Assembly: GCA_024362935.1 (NCBI GenBank)
Contig: JANCRA010000011.1
Span: forward strand, 744,001 to 808,000
Direction of reading: 5' to 3'
DNA length: 64,000 nucleotides
DNA from: Setophaga petechia
Lineage: Eukaryota; Chordata; Aves; Passeriformes; Parulidae
The notes under the pieces were generated by a model, which was not told the DNA's origin, searched no databases, and was given only the letters and a program-made list of their open reading frames with translations. Below are positions 53,556-64,000 of the stretch, one piece after another. The translations under genes were made by a program, and so were the position numbers. Positions within the stretch are counted from its first letter, which is position 1; every line of letters starts with the position of its first letter.

Positions 53556-56500
53556 CTGTAAGTAAAGAAAAATAAAAGACAGTAAATTTTAAGCACAGTT
53601 TAATTTCCATTACACTGGGAAAAAAAATTGAGTAGTGAAATCATAATATATATTCAGCTGTATTCTTTTCAAAAGAATGCAGTAGAGTTCTGTACACTTT
53701 TCCAAGCCTACAGTCAGCATTGCTCTTTTTCAGACTCATCACCTCTCAAAGTGATTGCTGTGCAGACACAGGTTTGAGGGTCACTGTTCAGCAAGGCAAG
53801 AATATCCTACAAGCTGAAGCTAAAGCACACAATGCTTAAAAGCAAAAGAAGAACCCTACAAAAATACAAAACAGCCCAGAAGCCAAACATACATGGTTAC
53901 AGTCTGCAAGTTCTCTTGACAGCTACTGAAGGTCAGGTGCATCCTCAGAGTACCCTGATTCTTCAGAGAGAAGAAACAGAACACCAACAAAACCAGTGGG
54001 AATATGTAGAAACAAAGAAAATACTGAGTTCAGGAGCCTTACCTTCCTTCACCTACTCTCTTAATACTCTCAGCCAAAGTACTCATATGGCAGGTGCTGT
54101 CTGCTTTGTTTCTCCTTTCCAGCTGATCCACGGTCAGTTTAGCACTGGGGAACATCTGATCTCCACTGGTTTCACCTTCCTCCACCCTTGGGGCGGATGC
54201 TCCATCTGCCTCCATCTCCTTCTCAGATGTCTCTGGAGAGCTTTTAATTTCTGCCACAGTTTCTTGGCTCAGGTAATCATGATTAGTGATTGCTACTGCA
54301 GAAGTTCCATGATTTGTTGTGCCACCTGTACTGGTCCCCATTGACTTTGAAATGACTTTCAGTCTGTGTGAAGTTGACTTGTAGTGCTTCTTTTTATGTT
54401 TAACTTTGGAATTGTGCCTCAAGAAAAATTCACATGATTCTTGCAGCACTCTTCGACTCTCACTGATTGGACTGGAAGAGAGTACAAGCACATCACTGAA
54501 CAAAGAGGATAATCTTAGCTATAATATAATAAAGAGTAGTACACAAAACCTTGAAAGAATAGCAACCAGTGATGCAATCTGAGCTGGGTGTTAATGAACA
54601 CAGGGAAAAAATTATATGTGAAATGAGGAGGAAAAATCATAACGGCTCCAAAGTAACTGTCTGTGGAACAAATAAATAAAGCAGATTTCTACATTTCGTA
54701 CTTCTGCAAATAGGTCCAATGACTACAGTGAATTAATGATCTACTAGAGAGAAAAGAAGAATTAGCTCATAAGCAGTTGCATTACCAATTTATATATAGA
54801 GTCAACCTCCTCCAAATGAAAAAATACTAGCATTGTAAAAATAACTTCATTATTTTTAAATCCTTGTAGCTAAAAGCAATTAACATCTCAAACACAAGCA
54901 AAAATTATACAGGAAATGGAAAAAGAGGGGAGAGGGAAAGGAAGCTATAGATTCACCATTGAGGAATGGAGATGTAAAATAAAAAGAGCTTAGAGACTAC
55001 TGCTTTGGGAAAGCTAAAAAAACAAAATTATCTAAAGCCACAATACCATTTATAAGTAACAGATAATCTGAAAAGAAGTAATCAAGACATAAAAAATAAT
55101 TGAAAAAAGCAACAACTATAAGAAATTGAGACAAAATTTATAAGCTATTTAAATCAACAGATATAAATTTGCTTAAATCAGGTAATAAAACTGAATTCTT
55201 CTGTTTAATTAAAAAGAAAGGAACACTAGATTAATGCAATAAAAGTGGTAGTAAGGAGGATTCAATTAATATTAATTTCAAAAGAAGACAAGCCTGGCAG
55301 AGAAGAGAATATTATTATTGCATGACAGTAAACATGTATTAGTACTAAATACTGTGTCAAATGAAGTGGTTACAACACATGAAAAGAACTAAACTGATGG
55401 CTGAAATTATCTTTCCTCCTTTGACTGTGAACCAGATCTGTATTAGCCAATGCTAATCACAGCAACACACCTTCTGCTCTACAAAAGAGAAATCAGCAGA
55501 GAAAAATATTTTCTGTCTTCTTGAGACTGTTGTTAAAGGGTCACTGCATATTTAAAACATCCCCAGATCCCAATGGAATTCTGCTGATGCCCAAAGCAGC
55601 ATTTATAGTGTGAGGACAACATTTGATTATCTGAGCTATATATAAAAATACATGTCTGAAAGCCAAATTTAAGTATACACTTTCAAAAGCATAAAAAAAA
55701 ATTCTTACTCTCTTTTGCGGTTTCTGTTGAAGAAATTGGCCCATTCGGAGCAGGTCTTTTTACTTCCCACCCAGAACACGGGAGATATGCCAACAATTAA
55801 TGTCAGCAAATATTTCATCAGAAACAAAAATATTTCTGGTCTTGCTAGTGCCTTTGCCTAGAAGATAACAAAATTAAATAAATGCAAAGAAGAAAATATA
55901 CTCATTGATTTATTTTTTAAAGTGAAGAAAACAAATACATTTCTTAAATGAGAGACTTTCTCCTTATGACTGTTGCTCTTTGTTGAGGCTTGTACTGTGG
56001 ACAAACATCAGACATGTACAGACAAGTCAGATGTGTTCAGCTGAATATACACACAGAAGAGATCTGTCAGAAAGAATTGTTTTTCTTTTAAATTGAAAGG
56101 AAAGGTAATTTGGGGAGTAATAGTATTAGTAAAAATGTTCTACAGAGGTAAGCGTGAAAGATTTATCCCTTCAACTTAAAAGAAACAACAAGTGGATCAC
56201 AGAATGGTTTGGGTTGGAAGGGACCTCAAAGATCATCAACTTCCACCCCAGCTGCCACAGGCAGGCACACCTTCCACTGGACCAGGTTACTCAAAGCCCC
56301 ATCCAGCCTGGCCTAGCACACTTCAGGGATGAGGCATCTGTAACTTCTCTGGCAAACCTGTTTCAGTGCCTCTCCACCTTCAAAGTAAAGAATTTCTTCC
56401 TAATATCTTCCTAATCTAAACTTACTCTCTCTTCAGTTCAAAGCTATTCCCCCATGTCCTGTCACTACATGCCCTTGTAAAAAGTCTCTCTTCCTCTTTC

Positions 56501-59500
56501 TTGTAGGCTCCCTTCAGGTACTGGAAGGATTAGTTGGGAGTTAATCTGATTAGACAGCATCTTCAAGGAGCTGCAGGGAACTGCACAGTAGCTGTTTATT
56601 GCAAAATTCATCCACCTATTTGCAGAGCTGTATCATAGGACCTGAGACATTTAACCCAGTGAGAGATCATTATCTTCAGCTGTCATGCTGCAAGTTTAAT
56701 TTATGCCACTTGCCTTATCTGCTAGACCCATCCATGAAAGCCACTATTTTTGTTAGCCAGGTAACATAAGCTACTTCAGTCTGTTTTTATTTGGTTTTCA
56801 TCTGGCAAATGTAACAAAAGTCTACAAGCCAGTTCAGATAAGCCAAGACCAAGCACACCACTTTGAGCTATTCCACAATTAGCACACACTGTCTATCATA
56901 GGGACAGATCTCATAAAGTAGATATTTTTGTAATATTTAATGTTGGTATATCTTCCTTCCAATGGGTTAATTAAAGGTTAAAAATACATGCTCTGTGTTA
57001 TTATGCCAAGCTGTTACATTTAAGCACTACAAAACAGATTTATTGATTATTTTTAAAGCATAAAAGTCTTGTTTTCAAACTTGTATATTCTGAAGCAATT
57101 ACATTTATACACAGCTCAGAATAAAACTCACTGAAGTCAAAACACACTTGTTAAGAAACAGCATTGGAAGCCAAAATAACCAAGTAGTCTGTGAGCTGTG
57201 CTACTCTCAGCCTACACTGACTTCAATCCAGGGCATACTAAATGGTGTTTGAGAATGAAAAAGGTCAAGCCTGTATTTCTATTCCTCATTTTAATGATAG
57301 TTTATTGCAGCAAAAAACATAGATGGGAAGTGTAATGCAATGAAAGATGACAAAAGACACTTGCATTTTTCAGTGATGCTGTCTTCTTATATATTTGTTC
57401 TTAAATGGAAAGAAATAATACTTGTCAGTATACAAAACTCCCTGCAACTGCAGCAGATTAAATCTACTGAACATAGGCAGATTTAATTTTAAAGTCTTTC
57501 CAAAGAAGTTGGATTTTAAGAGGCAAATATTAAACACAACCACGTCCACCATTTTAGTTCAGGTTTTTTTCTTTATTTGCTTTTTGTTTTGATTGTGTTT
57601 TTTTAATAAAGAATTCTTTGCATTTCTGAAAATCAGCCTGCAAACTACAGCTATTGTGGAAAAAAATATATGGGAAATTTGTTCTGTAATTTCACATGGT
57701 TTACACTTCTACACTTTAAAGAAAAAAAAAGTGATTCTAAATCTGTGGTTATAAGCAGCATTTAAAATCCAATTTAGTCTATATTTTTAAGAATCCTTAT
57801 TCCAGCTTCAAATAAAATTGATGAAAATTCAACTTATGTACTTTGATACTGAGCTCGGTACTGAAGTACTAAGCAAATGCTTTCAGAAACAAATATTGTG
57901 AAGAACGATCCTCCTCCATCACAATTTCTAACATCAAGTTCAAAGATCATAAAAAGCTATATATTCTGTTAGAGCTGCAAGTTGAATTTAATTGCTGAAT
58001 GCTACCAATTAGATTAAAATTGTCAAAGCAAAAATAATATTCCATTGTTTTCTGACTTAAAAAGGAACTAATCACTCCATGTTTTTGAACTGATTACTCA
58101 TTGCATGGCAGATATGCATAAGGGTTTTTGCTAATTAACTTTACAGTATTTATAAAGGAAAACATTACTTGCCTGATAAGGACAAGGAATATGGTACTGG
58201 TCACAGTGGTCAAACACCCAAGTAGTTTCCCAGATTTTCCGATTCACCAGTTCATAAACGTAACATCCAAGAAGGGCTACAAGAGGCACCAAGTACAACC
58301 CACTGAAAACTCCAATTCGGATCATGAACTTCTTGAGCTTCTCCTGGTTCCTGCCGTCGTGCTGAATGACCTGCCGCACGTGGTTCAGAGAAATGATGCC
58401 AGCTAGAAGGAGAGAGAGACCGAAAAACACACAAAGGCACAGCGGCAAAAGCACGAAGTACAGCGAGGCGTCCAGGTCGTAGAGACCCACAAAACAAACT
58501 CCACTGATATTGTCCCCTTCCACTTTGTTCATTGCAAGGAGCATAATGGTTAGAAAACCAGGTATTCCCCAGGCAACAGCATGGAACCACATGGCCTTCT
58601 GTGCAATAGCTTCACAGCTCCATTTTCTTCCCGCTGCAAGGAACCAAGTGATGGTCAGAATCACCCACCATATAGTTCCTGCCATAGTGAAAAAGTACAA
58701 AACCATGAAAAGGACAGTACAGGCTTTGTTCTGGGAGCCAAGAACAACTGTTTCACCAATTTCTAACTTCTCATCTGCCTCATTACAGGCAGTTCTGTTC
58801 CCAAGTAAAAATCCAATAAAGTACATTAGAGAGACTATGCTGTAACAGACAGAATAATAGATGATTGGTCTCTCTGGGTATCTAAACCTTTTAACATCAA
58901 TCAGAAAAGTTAGGAAGGTGAAAAGCGTAGCACAAAGACAAAAGATTGAAACTATTCCAATAAAACTTTTTGCCACATCCAATTCATAATTCTTGAAATA
59001 CATATTGGGACATGGGGGTGCACACTGATCAATTCCTAGAAACTTGTAGCCTTGTCCATTGGTAGTGTGTAGGTGTCGGGGACACCAGAATCCATAATCC
59101 CTTCGGATCTGGCTTGGGGTCTTCTGAGTTCCATGTACATTCGTGGTTACAGCAGCAGTGGCAGGAGCAGCCTCATCACAATTGATTAACCTGAATAAGT
59201 AAACAGAAGAGGAAATGTCTCAATAGCCCTCATTCTTAACTAGAATTGATGTCTTAGGTTTTAGCTTTTATATTTTTCAGACTCTGTACTGCTTTAGTGT
59301 GCAGTTCTGAGCTTCATATTATGAGATGGTAAGCTCTCTTCACAGAGCAGCTAGACAAAAACAATTCCTTTCCTAGTTTGGAACCAAGGACAACTTCCCA
59401 AATTTCAGGCCCAAGAGCATAAACAACATGGACTGAAGAGTGAAAAACAAGAAGGATGAGACTTCATAATCTAAATCTAAAATTGGACAATTAAGTCCAA

Positions 59501-62500
59501 TATGCTAACGGACCAGAACTCATAAAAGTGAGAAAACTCATGACCACTTGTCCATTTTGTGACCATTTTGGGTTCATCTTGGGTGTAGCCCTGGCTGGGC
59601 TCTTGTGCTACCCAAGGTGTATCCATTGAGGCCTTCTAATAAATACCTGCTTTATTCTTTAACTCTGTCTAGCCTCTGTTCTAGGTCAGCCTTGATAAGG
59701 CATCAGAATCACTTCTTATAAATATGAGAAAAATCTGATCCTAAGCACTATTAAATTTTATAGATGATGCAAATGTGAAATGATGTGAAAAAAAATCAGA
59801 TGACATTATAAAATCCAAACTTCAACTATTTTAATTTCAGAAGATTTCAATATCATTCAGTTGCTCTCTAACTGTTGCTTTATAATTTATGAAACACTAC
59901 TCAAATTGCAATCACTCTACACTTTAAAATTAAAAATTAAAATTATTATTCTGTGAAATTTTACATATGTACATAAAATATTTGCAGTACATATTTTTTA
60001 AAAATTTTTGATAACTGACTGTTCGTGACAGCAAAAAATCTTATGAAAATACAAGCTTCCAATTAAGGAAGAAGACAGACATCATACTTGATGACTAGTA
60101 CATGATTATTAGAATTTTTTGTGTTGTACTGCTATTTCATTACCAACAATAAACAACCTAACTGAAAAAAACCTAAGTAGAAAATGCAAGTACTGTCAAA
60201 ATTATTAGTATTGTCACAATTTTCTAGCACTGTGCTGTTAATTTAAAAACTGCTCCAGGGTTTAACTGGACACAGGATGTGATGTTTTTATACTACCATA
60301 TTAGTAGTGCTGGATGTATCTTCAAATAAGATTATATAACTCAAGCAGGTAAGCATTTACTCAAAATGGGATTGATGGCCACATGCATTCCAAGTTTAAG
60401 GTACATTAAAAGGAACAAGTTTCGCATTCTAGCTTTTAAAGTGAAATTCTGTTACACTGACAATCTTTGTCAAACACTATTACAAGAGCCTCTCAATTCA
60501 GTGTCCAAGCTCAGCTCCAGCTAAAAACTCCTTCAGTTCTGTGTTTTACTGCCTATCATGCTGTCCAACTAAATCCAGACTAATTGTTAAGAGAACGGAT
60601 TCTGTGGTAGATTCTCTCATTAACCACAGGCTGGAGCAGCGTATGCGGAAAGAGAGTGAACTTCATTCACTCATTGTCCTAATGAGCTTCATGTTCATCT
60701 GTAACTGTTCATCTGAAGTGTGGACTTCAGTATTCCAGTTACAGGCTCACACCAGCTCCTCTTCCATGGGCTGCAGAAGCAGGATCTCTGCTGCTCTAAC
60801 AACATCCTGGATTTCTCAGAACATGGACTTTTCAGTATTGGCTACCAGGGAGGTATCACTTCACATATGAACAGGAAAGGTTCCTTTTCAGTAAATGGTA
60901 ACAGTATTAAAATAATTTGAAGTTGCACTGAATCCTGCAAAAAACATAATTTGATTTAAAATGTCATTTTAAAGATATATTGAATAATTGGATTCACTTG
61001 TAATTGTCACACCTTTTCAAAACAATCCTTGAAGATATCTGCTGGCTGAGGGGCACTATTGTCACATAGAATCCCACAAAAGATGTGAGAAGTTAATGCT
61101 TTCTTGTCTTAAAACTCCACAACTTCTATTTTTCTGAAGAAATATGGGAAATGGCATTAATGTCACTTGCAATATTGACTCCAGTACTAATTTCTACCAG
61201 AAGTCATCCACAGGACAACTGTCCCAGCTCTCCCTCAGCCCCATCACAGATTAGCAACTGCTAAAAATTGAGTTTCCAGTCTCTGCTCCTTTCCTGAACC
61301 TCTTGACTGGATGTGTGTTAACAAACAAAAAAAAAATCTGGCCTTAATAATTTATAAATATCCACAGTTGGAGGTCATAATCTCAAAAAGATTGCATTGG
61401 AGTGTTTCCAGTGGTTTCCATTTAAAATACATAGGCAACTTTTCCCCAAATGAAGTATTAATTATCCTCTATCTGGGACAGACATGTGAACACTTTTGAG
61501 GAAAAGGTGACACTTCAAAAAAGGGAGTTTTGGCAGGCAGTACAGGAAAAGCAACACAAGACTAGGTTGGCACATTTAAACAGTTAGGAGCAATGGAAGG
61601 TTTCTACTATGCAATGTTCTGGGTCTGAAGAAATACAGAATATTCTACATTCTTATGAGCAGTTACTTCTAAAAGCCCTAATAAAGTAAGCATGATCATG
61701 CCTAGCTTAGAGATCAGAATCCAAAGCAAAATCTCTGCTGTAACATATAATATTTTAAACTTTTAGAAATGTACAGTGAAAAAGCTACCTCTTGTCAGGA
61801 TGTGATTATTGAAAAGAACTGCCACACAGCTTTGTTGCAAAAACTGTCACAGGCAGAAAATGCAGGTGATAATTTGAGTAACAAAAAGTTTTAATAAAGA
61901 AGTGGTCCCATGCACAAGCACTGCAGGGTCAGCATACTAAGGAAATTACTGCAAGGTGATATTTAACAGTCTGCCTCAGATTTTCAACTCAGTCTGTGTG
62001 AAACATGAAAATACCACTCCCACCACCTGTCAATATGAAAAATACCTGGTACATTCCAGCTCTTCAGGCCATGCAATTCCAAAAGTGTCCATCAACTGCT
62101 TACAGTCAGAATACACTTTCTCACAGAGGCTTCGACAGGGGTGAATCACGTGAATCTGATCCAGGCAGGCTGGGACAAAGGCTCTGCACAGAAATGTGTG
62201 GACGTCTGGTGAACAGTGAAGATTCATAAGAATAAGGAAAGGCTACAGGAAAGAAAAAGGCTTTGGTTAGCAATTTTTAAAAGATAATTCAAAGCATCAA
62301 AGCTAACTTTCATCACTAGGGCTTACATTTAATCCTATGTGGGTTTTGAAAAAATACTAGAAAATAGTGTTTGTTCAGCAGTTCTGAAAAAGCAAAACCC
62401 ACTGGCTTGAGTGGCAAGAGGCTCTGTTGGCACTTCCAGCCCAGCCCTTGTCCCAGGATCTTGGGCAAGGATCTTTGGATTTGGCTATCCAAATTTCATT

Positions 62501-63249
62501 TTTCCTATGTGACAACATTAGAAATCTGAAAGGTATTATGAATGCCCAACATATTTAAAAATAAAGTAAAACACTGAGTTTCTTGGTACACCAGTTAGCT
62601 TCAAAACAAATGCCCTGAGGTTTTCCAAGGTGTGTCTGTTCCTGTAGTTCCTGTTAGATTACATTTTCAGCCCTAAGTGGTGCAATATACTAATCTCTCA
62701 TGCTAATTAAATTTAGGGCTTTTTTTTTTTTTTTTTTTTTTTTTTGTTAATGAGGTCTAAACATTATTTCTCATTTTTAAACGTCTCATTTAAAATCTCT
62801 CTCAACATGACTGAGAATTTCTTTATTGGATTACCAAGTACCAGGCAGTGAGTAACTGATGACTGTTCTTACTAGAGAATGCATAGAATGAAGTTTAATT
62901 TTTCTGCTCAATGCATTCAATTGCTTATTCACAGTCAGACAGACTTTTAAGTAAAAAAACCCCAGCCTTTCTGTTCTACATTTTCTCAGTTTTATTGTTA
63001 GGGCAAATTATTTTGCTCAAAATATTACCGTGTGTGCAAATGTTATGTGTCATGTTAAACAGGAACAGTGCATGCAATTTTCAAAGTAGGTCAAGCTTTT
63101 AGTAAGATTTTTGTTTAGTAAGAATTTTATTTAATTATTTCCCATCAGTATCTATGTCTTTCAAACATTCAACCAATGGCTGTAAAAGGAAAGATTAGAT
63201 TCTGAGTCCAGAACAGTATCCTTACTTTTTATACCTTTTAAGCATTGCA

Positions 63250-63301
<52 letters not shown>

Positions 63302-64000
63302 CTCCTTACTCAAGAAGCAAGTCTTGCTACTGAACATGCAGTTTAAAAGAAAAGACATTGCTAAATAAAATTCCCTTACAAAATGGAATACCTACAAGTC
63401 CTTAAAGGACCTTGGTAATAAATACAGCAATGTATGGGGAGGAAGGAAGAAGATAAGGCAGAGCAAGAATAACATACAAGTGCTTTATGACAAACCAAAA
63501 AGTGCTGGCAGTACCCTTCAGAGCACTCCAGCTGTGGACTGAATCTGCACAAGCCATTACAAGAGGCACACATTAGTGTGACCCCTTCTCTGAATGTCTC
63601 CTCTTGAGCTGCCTTTGCTGGAACCCAAGATTTGAGTATTTCCTGACAAATACAGAAATGCAGTTCTGGTATACTGTGTTCCAGTTCCATAAATTGGATT
63701 ATTTCCTTAAGTCTGCGTCGCTTCAGATGAAAAAAGTACTCAGCAGTTTACCTTAAATGAATTAAATTCCCTTTGCATAATTATGATGCTTCTTTTCTTC
63801 TCAATTCTTAATTTGTATTTGCTCTGTTTTTCCCGGAAATTAGGATAAACAAAATAGCCTGGGTAGTCATATTCAATTGTTACAGAAATCGAGTTTATTT
63901 TTGACATTGTCTTGCAGAATTTGTCTTGATTGTTCTGAATTCTTCCTTTTTGTCACCCACAGGTCATCTCATTCAATTAGAAGTAAAATTAATTTTCTAG
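53399..64000 (-). CDS. FZD6: FZD6, Frizzled-6 Wnt receptor, five exons, 5' end off window
   Basis: FZD6 is a seven-pass Frizzled receptor mainly linked to planar polarity and restraint of beta-catenin signalling. Visible coding exons, in transcript order: 62046-62242, 58173-59190, 55709-55857, 54043-54471, 53399-53555. They join in frame to 649 residues plus TGA (human total 706). Exon 1 seen here starts inside the cysteine-rich Wnt-binding domain; the signal peptide and first half (about 60 residues) lie beyond 64000. The large exon holds the linker with CPRHL, the QCAPPCPN segment and helices 1-6; the next holds helix 7 and KTCSEW, matching the KTxxxW Dishevelled-binding motif (55741-55758). 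The tail keeps the basic [10 protein letters not shown] and SKSMGTSTG segments but diverges afterwards and ends GNSSNP. The intron after 58173 appears to use a GC donor. Very high confidence. Confidence 0.97.
53556..55708. other. FZD6 introns flanking the tail exon
   Basis: Two introns (53556-54042 and 54472-55708), AT-rich, with canonical GT-AG ends. Nothing else was recognised in them. Confidence 0.75.
54043..54471 (-). CDS. FZD6: FZD6 coding exon, cytoplasmic tail
   Basis: Encodes [19 protein letters not shown]... to VGEG, 142 whole codons flanked by split Asp and Arg codons. The first two thirds match human FZD6 closely; the remainder is diverged and Ser/Glu-rich. The acceptor is CTCTCTTCCAG and the donor GTAAGG. 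Confidence 0.95.
55709..55857 (-). CDS. FZD6: FZD6 coding exon, helix 7 and KTxxxW motif
   Basis: Encodes [18 protein letters not shown]... FFNRNRKR plus two bases. It contains helix 7 and KTCSEW, the Dishevelled-recruiting motif. The acceptor is ATCTTCTAG and the donor GTAAGA. Confidence 0.96.
55858..58172 (-). other. FZD6 intron with GC-AG ends
   Basis: 2.3-kb intron. On the minus strand the donor reads CAG followed by GCAAGT and the acceptor is TCTTCTAG. It contains one CR1 copy (56194-56528); the rest is AT-rich. Confidence 0.85.
56194..56528 (-). mobile_element. CR1 LINE 3' fragment, reverse orientation
   Basis: Starts GGATCACAGAATGGTTTGGG and runs through GGAAGGGACCTCAAAGATCA, CATCCAGCCTGGCCTAGCAC, TAAAGAATTTCTTCCTAATA and CATGTCCTGTCACTACATGC to about 56528. 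The best preserved CR1 of the window. Confidence 0.95.
58173..59190 (-). CDS. FZD6: FZD6 large coding exon, helices 1-6
   Basis: Has 1018 bp: one base completing Arg, then 339 codons from [14 protein letters not shown]... to HIPCPYQ. It covers the end of the extracellular linker, six helices and the intracellular loops ([41 protein letters not shown]). The end at CAG is set by the next exon's AKALARP and by homology; the following bases are GCAAGT. Confidence 0.96.
59191..62045. other. FZD6 intron between the CRD exon and the large exon
   Basis: 2.9 kb with GT-AG ends. It holds an LTR 3' remnant (about 59530-59705); otherwise no exon, RNA gene or family was recognised, including in the 109-codon open frame at 60541-60870. 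Confidence 0.75.
59530..59705 (+). mobile_element. LTR 3' end, ERV-type
   Basis: CTTGTCCATTTTGTGACCAT, then GGGTGTAGCCCTGGCTGGGC, AAGGTGTATCCATTGAGGCC, AATAAA at 59638-59643, TAACTCTGTCTAGCCTCTGT and an end at AAGGCATCA (59705). I associate this wording with an avian ERV LTR. The left boundary is unclear. Antisense to FZD6. Confidence 0.65.
62046..62242 (-). CDS. FZD6: FZD6 coding exon, second half of the cysteine-rich domain
   Basis: Encodes 65 residues plus two bases: [20 protein letters not shown] ... EELECT, with the conserved cysteine pattern of a Frizzled Wnt-binding domain. The acceptor is CTTTCCTGTAG and the donor GTATTT. Confidence 0.95.
62720..62745. repeat. T26 homopolymer
   Basis: Twenty-six uninterrupted T on the plus strand (A on the FZD6 transcript strand). 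It has no recognisable SINE or retrocopy body attached. Confidence 0.95.
63250..63302. repeat. (ATCT)n tetranucleotide microsatellite
   Basis: About 53 bp of ATCT/CTAT repeats with a single one-base slip near 63281, in a FZD6 intron. Confidence 0.96.

Larger units (their letters stand above)
62243..64000. other. FZD6 5' intron, partial
   Basis: Upstream (5') intron sequence running to the window edge. Contains a T26 run and an ATCT microsatellite. The preceding FZD6 coding exon was looked for and not found here. Confidence 0.75.

Noticed and set aside
53832..54344. 170-codon plus-strand open frame
   Set aside because: It is antisense to the FZD6 tail exon, whose minus-strand reading matches human FZD6.
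58252..58845. Overlapping 109-112-codon frames on both strands within the large FZD6 exon
   Set aside because: Alternative-frame shadows of the 290-codon FZD6 frame.
62720..62745. T26 run considered as the poly(A) tail of a retrocopy
   Set aside because: No adjacent processed gene, SINE body or target-site duplication was recognised.
63250..63302. Regular repeat array considered as CRISPR-like
   Set aside because: Simple ATCT tetranucleotide microsatellite without spacers, in a vertebrate intron.
63376..63690. 104-codon minus-strand frame starting [10 protein letters not shown], considered as the missing FZD6 N-terminal exon (human has VEMEHF)
   Set aside because: The surrounding residues do not match a Frizzled cysteine-rich domain or signal peptide, and it reads the wrong way past the MEH-like motif. 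The true exon should lie beyond 64000.

Overview
The window looks like bird nuclear DNA, most likely from a songbird. Evidence: introns with vertebrate splice signals, several CR1 retrotransposon tails ending in the avian ATTCTATG-type motif, LTR remnants of kinds I associate with passerine genomes, and proteins close to human orthologues but diverged as expected for a bird. No prokaryotic, viral-gene or CRISPR content was seen. The block DCAF13 - SLC25A32 - CTHRC1 - FZD6 matches the gene order of human 8q22.3, read in reverse.

Layout: (1) 1-18074, minus strand: DCAF13, a nucleolar WD40 protein. Nine coding exons (362 codons) are visible, and the C-terminal ~80 residues lie off the left edge. 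(2) 18075-18186: a 112-bp CpG-rich gap between two divergent start codons, a compact shared promoter. (3) 18187-32108, plus strand: SLC25A32, the mitochondrial folate/FAD carrier, complete in seven coding exons (321 aa). (4) 32109-35591: tail-to-tail interval with several candidate poly(A) signals. (5) 35592-41823, minus strand: CTHRC1, a secreted short-collagen glycoprotein, complete in four coding exons (240 aa), with a CpG-island promoter extending to about 42.3 kb. (6) About 42.3-53.4 kb: intergenic DNA with an LTR remnant, a TG microsatellite and small duplications. (7) 53399 to beyond 64000, minus strand: FZD6, a Frizzled receptor. Five coding exons (649 aa) are visible, from the second half of the cysteine-rich domain to the stop; the signal peptide and first half of that domain are off the right edge.

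The four genes form a conserved syntenic neighbourhood, not an operon: ribosome biogenesis/ubiquitin-ligase adaptor, mitochondrial one-carbon/flavin supply, and two Wnt/planar-polarity proteins. CTHRC1 is reported to stabilise Wnt-Frizzled-ROR2 complexes, so its neighbour FZD6 is functionally related.

Exon boundaries were set by hand from reading frame, AG/GT signals and recalled human protein sequences. All reading frames join without a shift. The most notable details are a GC-AG intron in FZD6, a perfect 81-bp tandem duplication and a 19-bp perfect hairpin in SLC25A32 intron 4, a perfect NF-kB-type site in the CTHRC1 promoter, and the very short divergent promoter. I found no convincing undescribed biological system; most of the window is ordinary intron and intergenic DNA.
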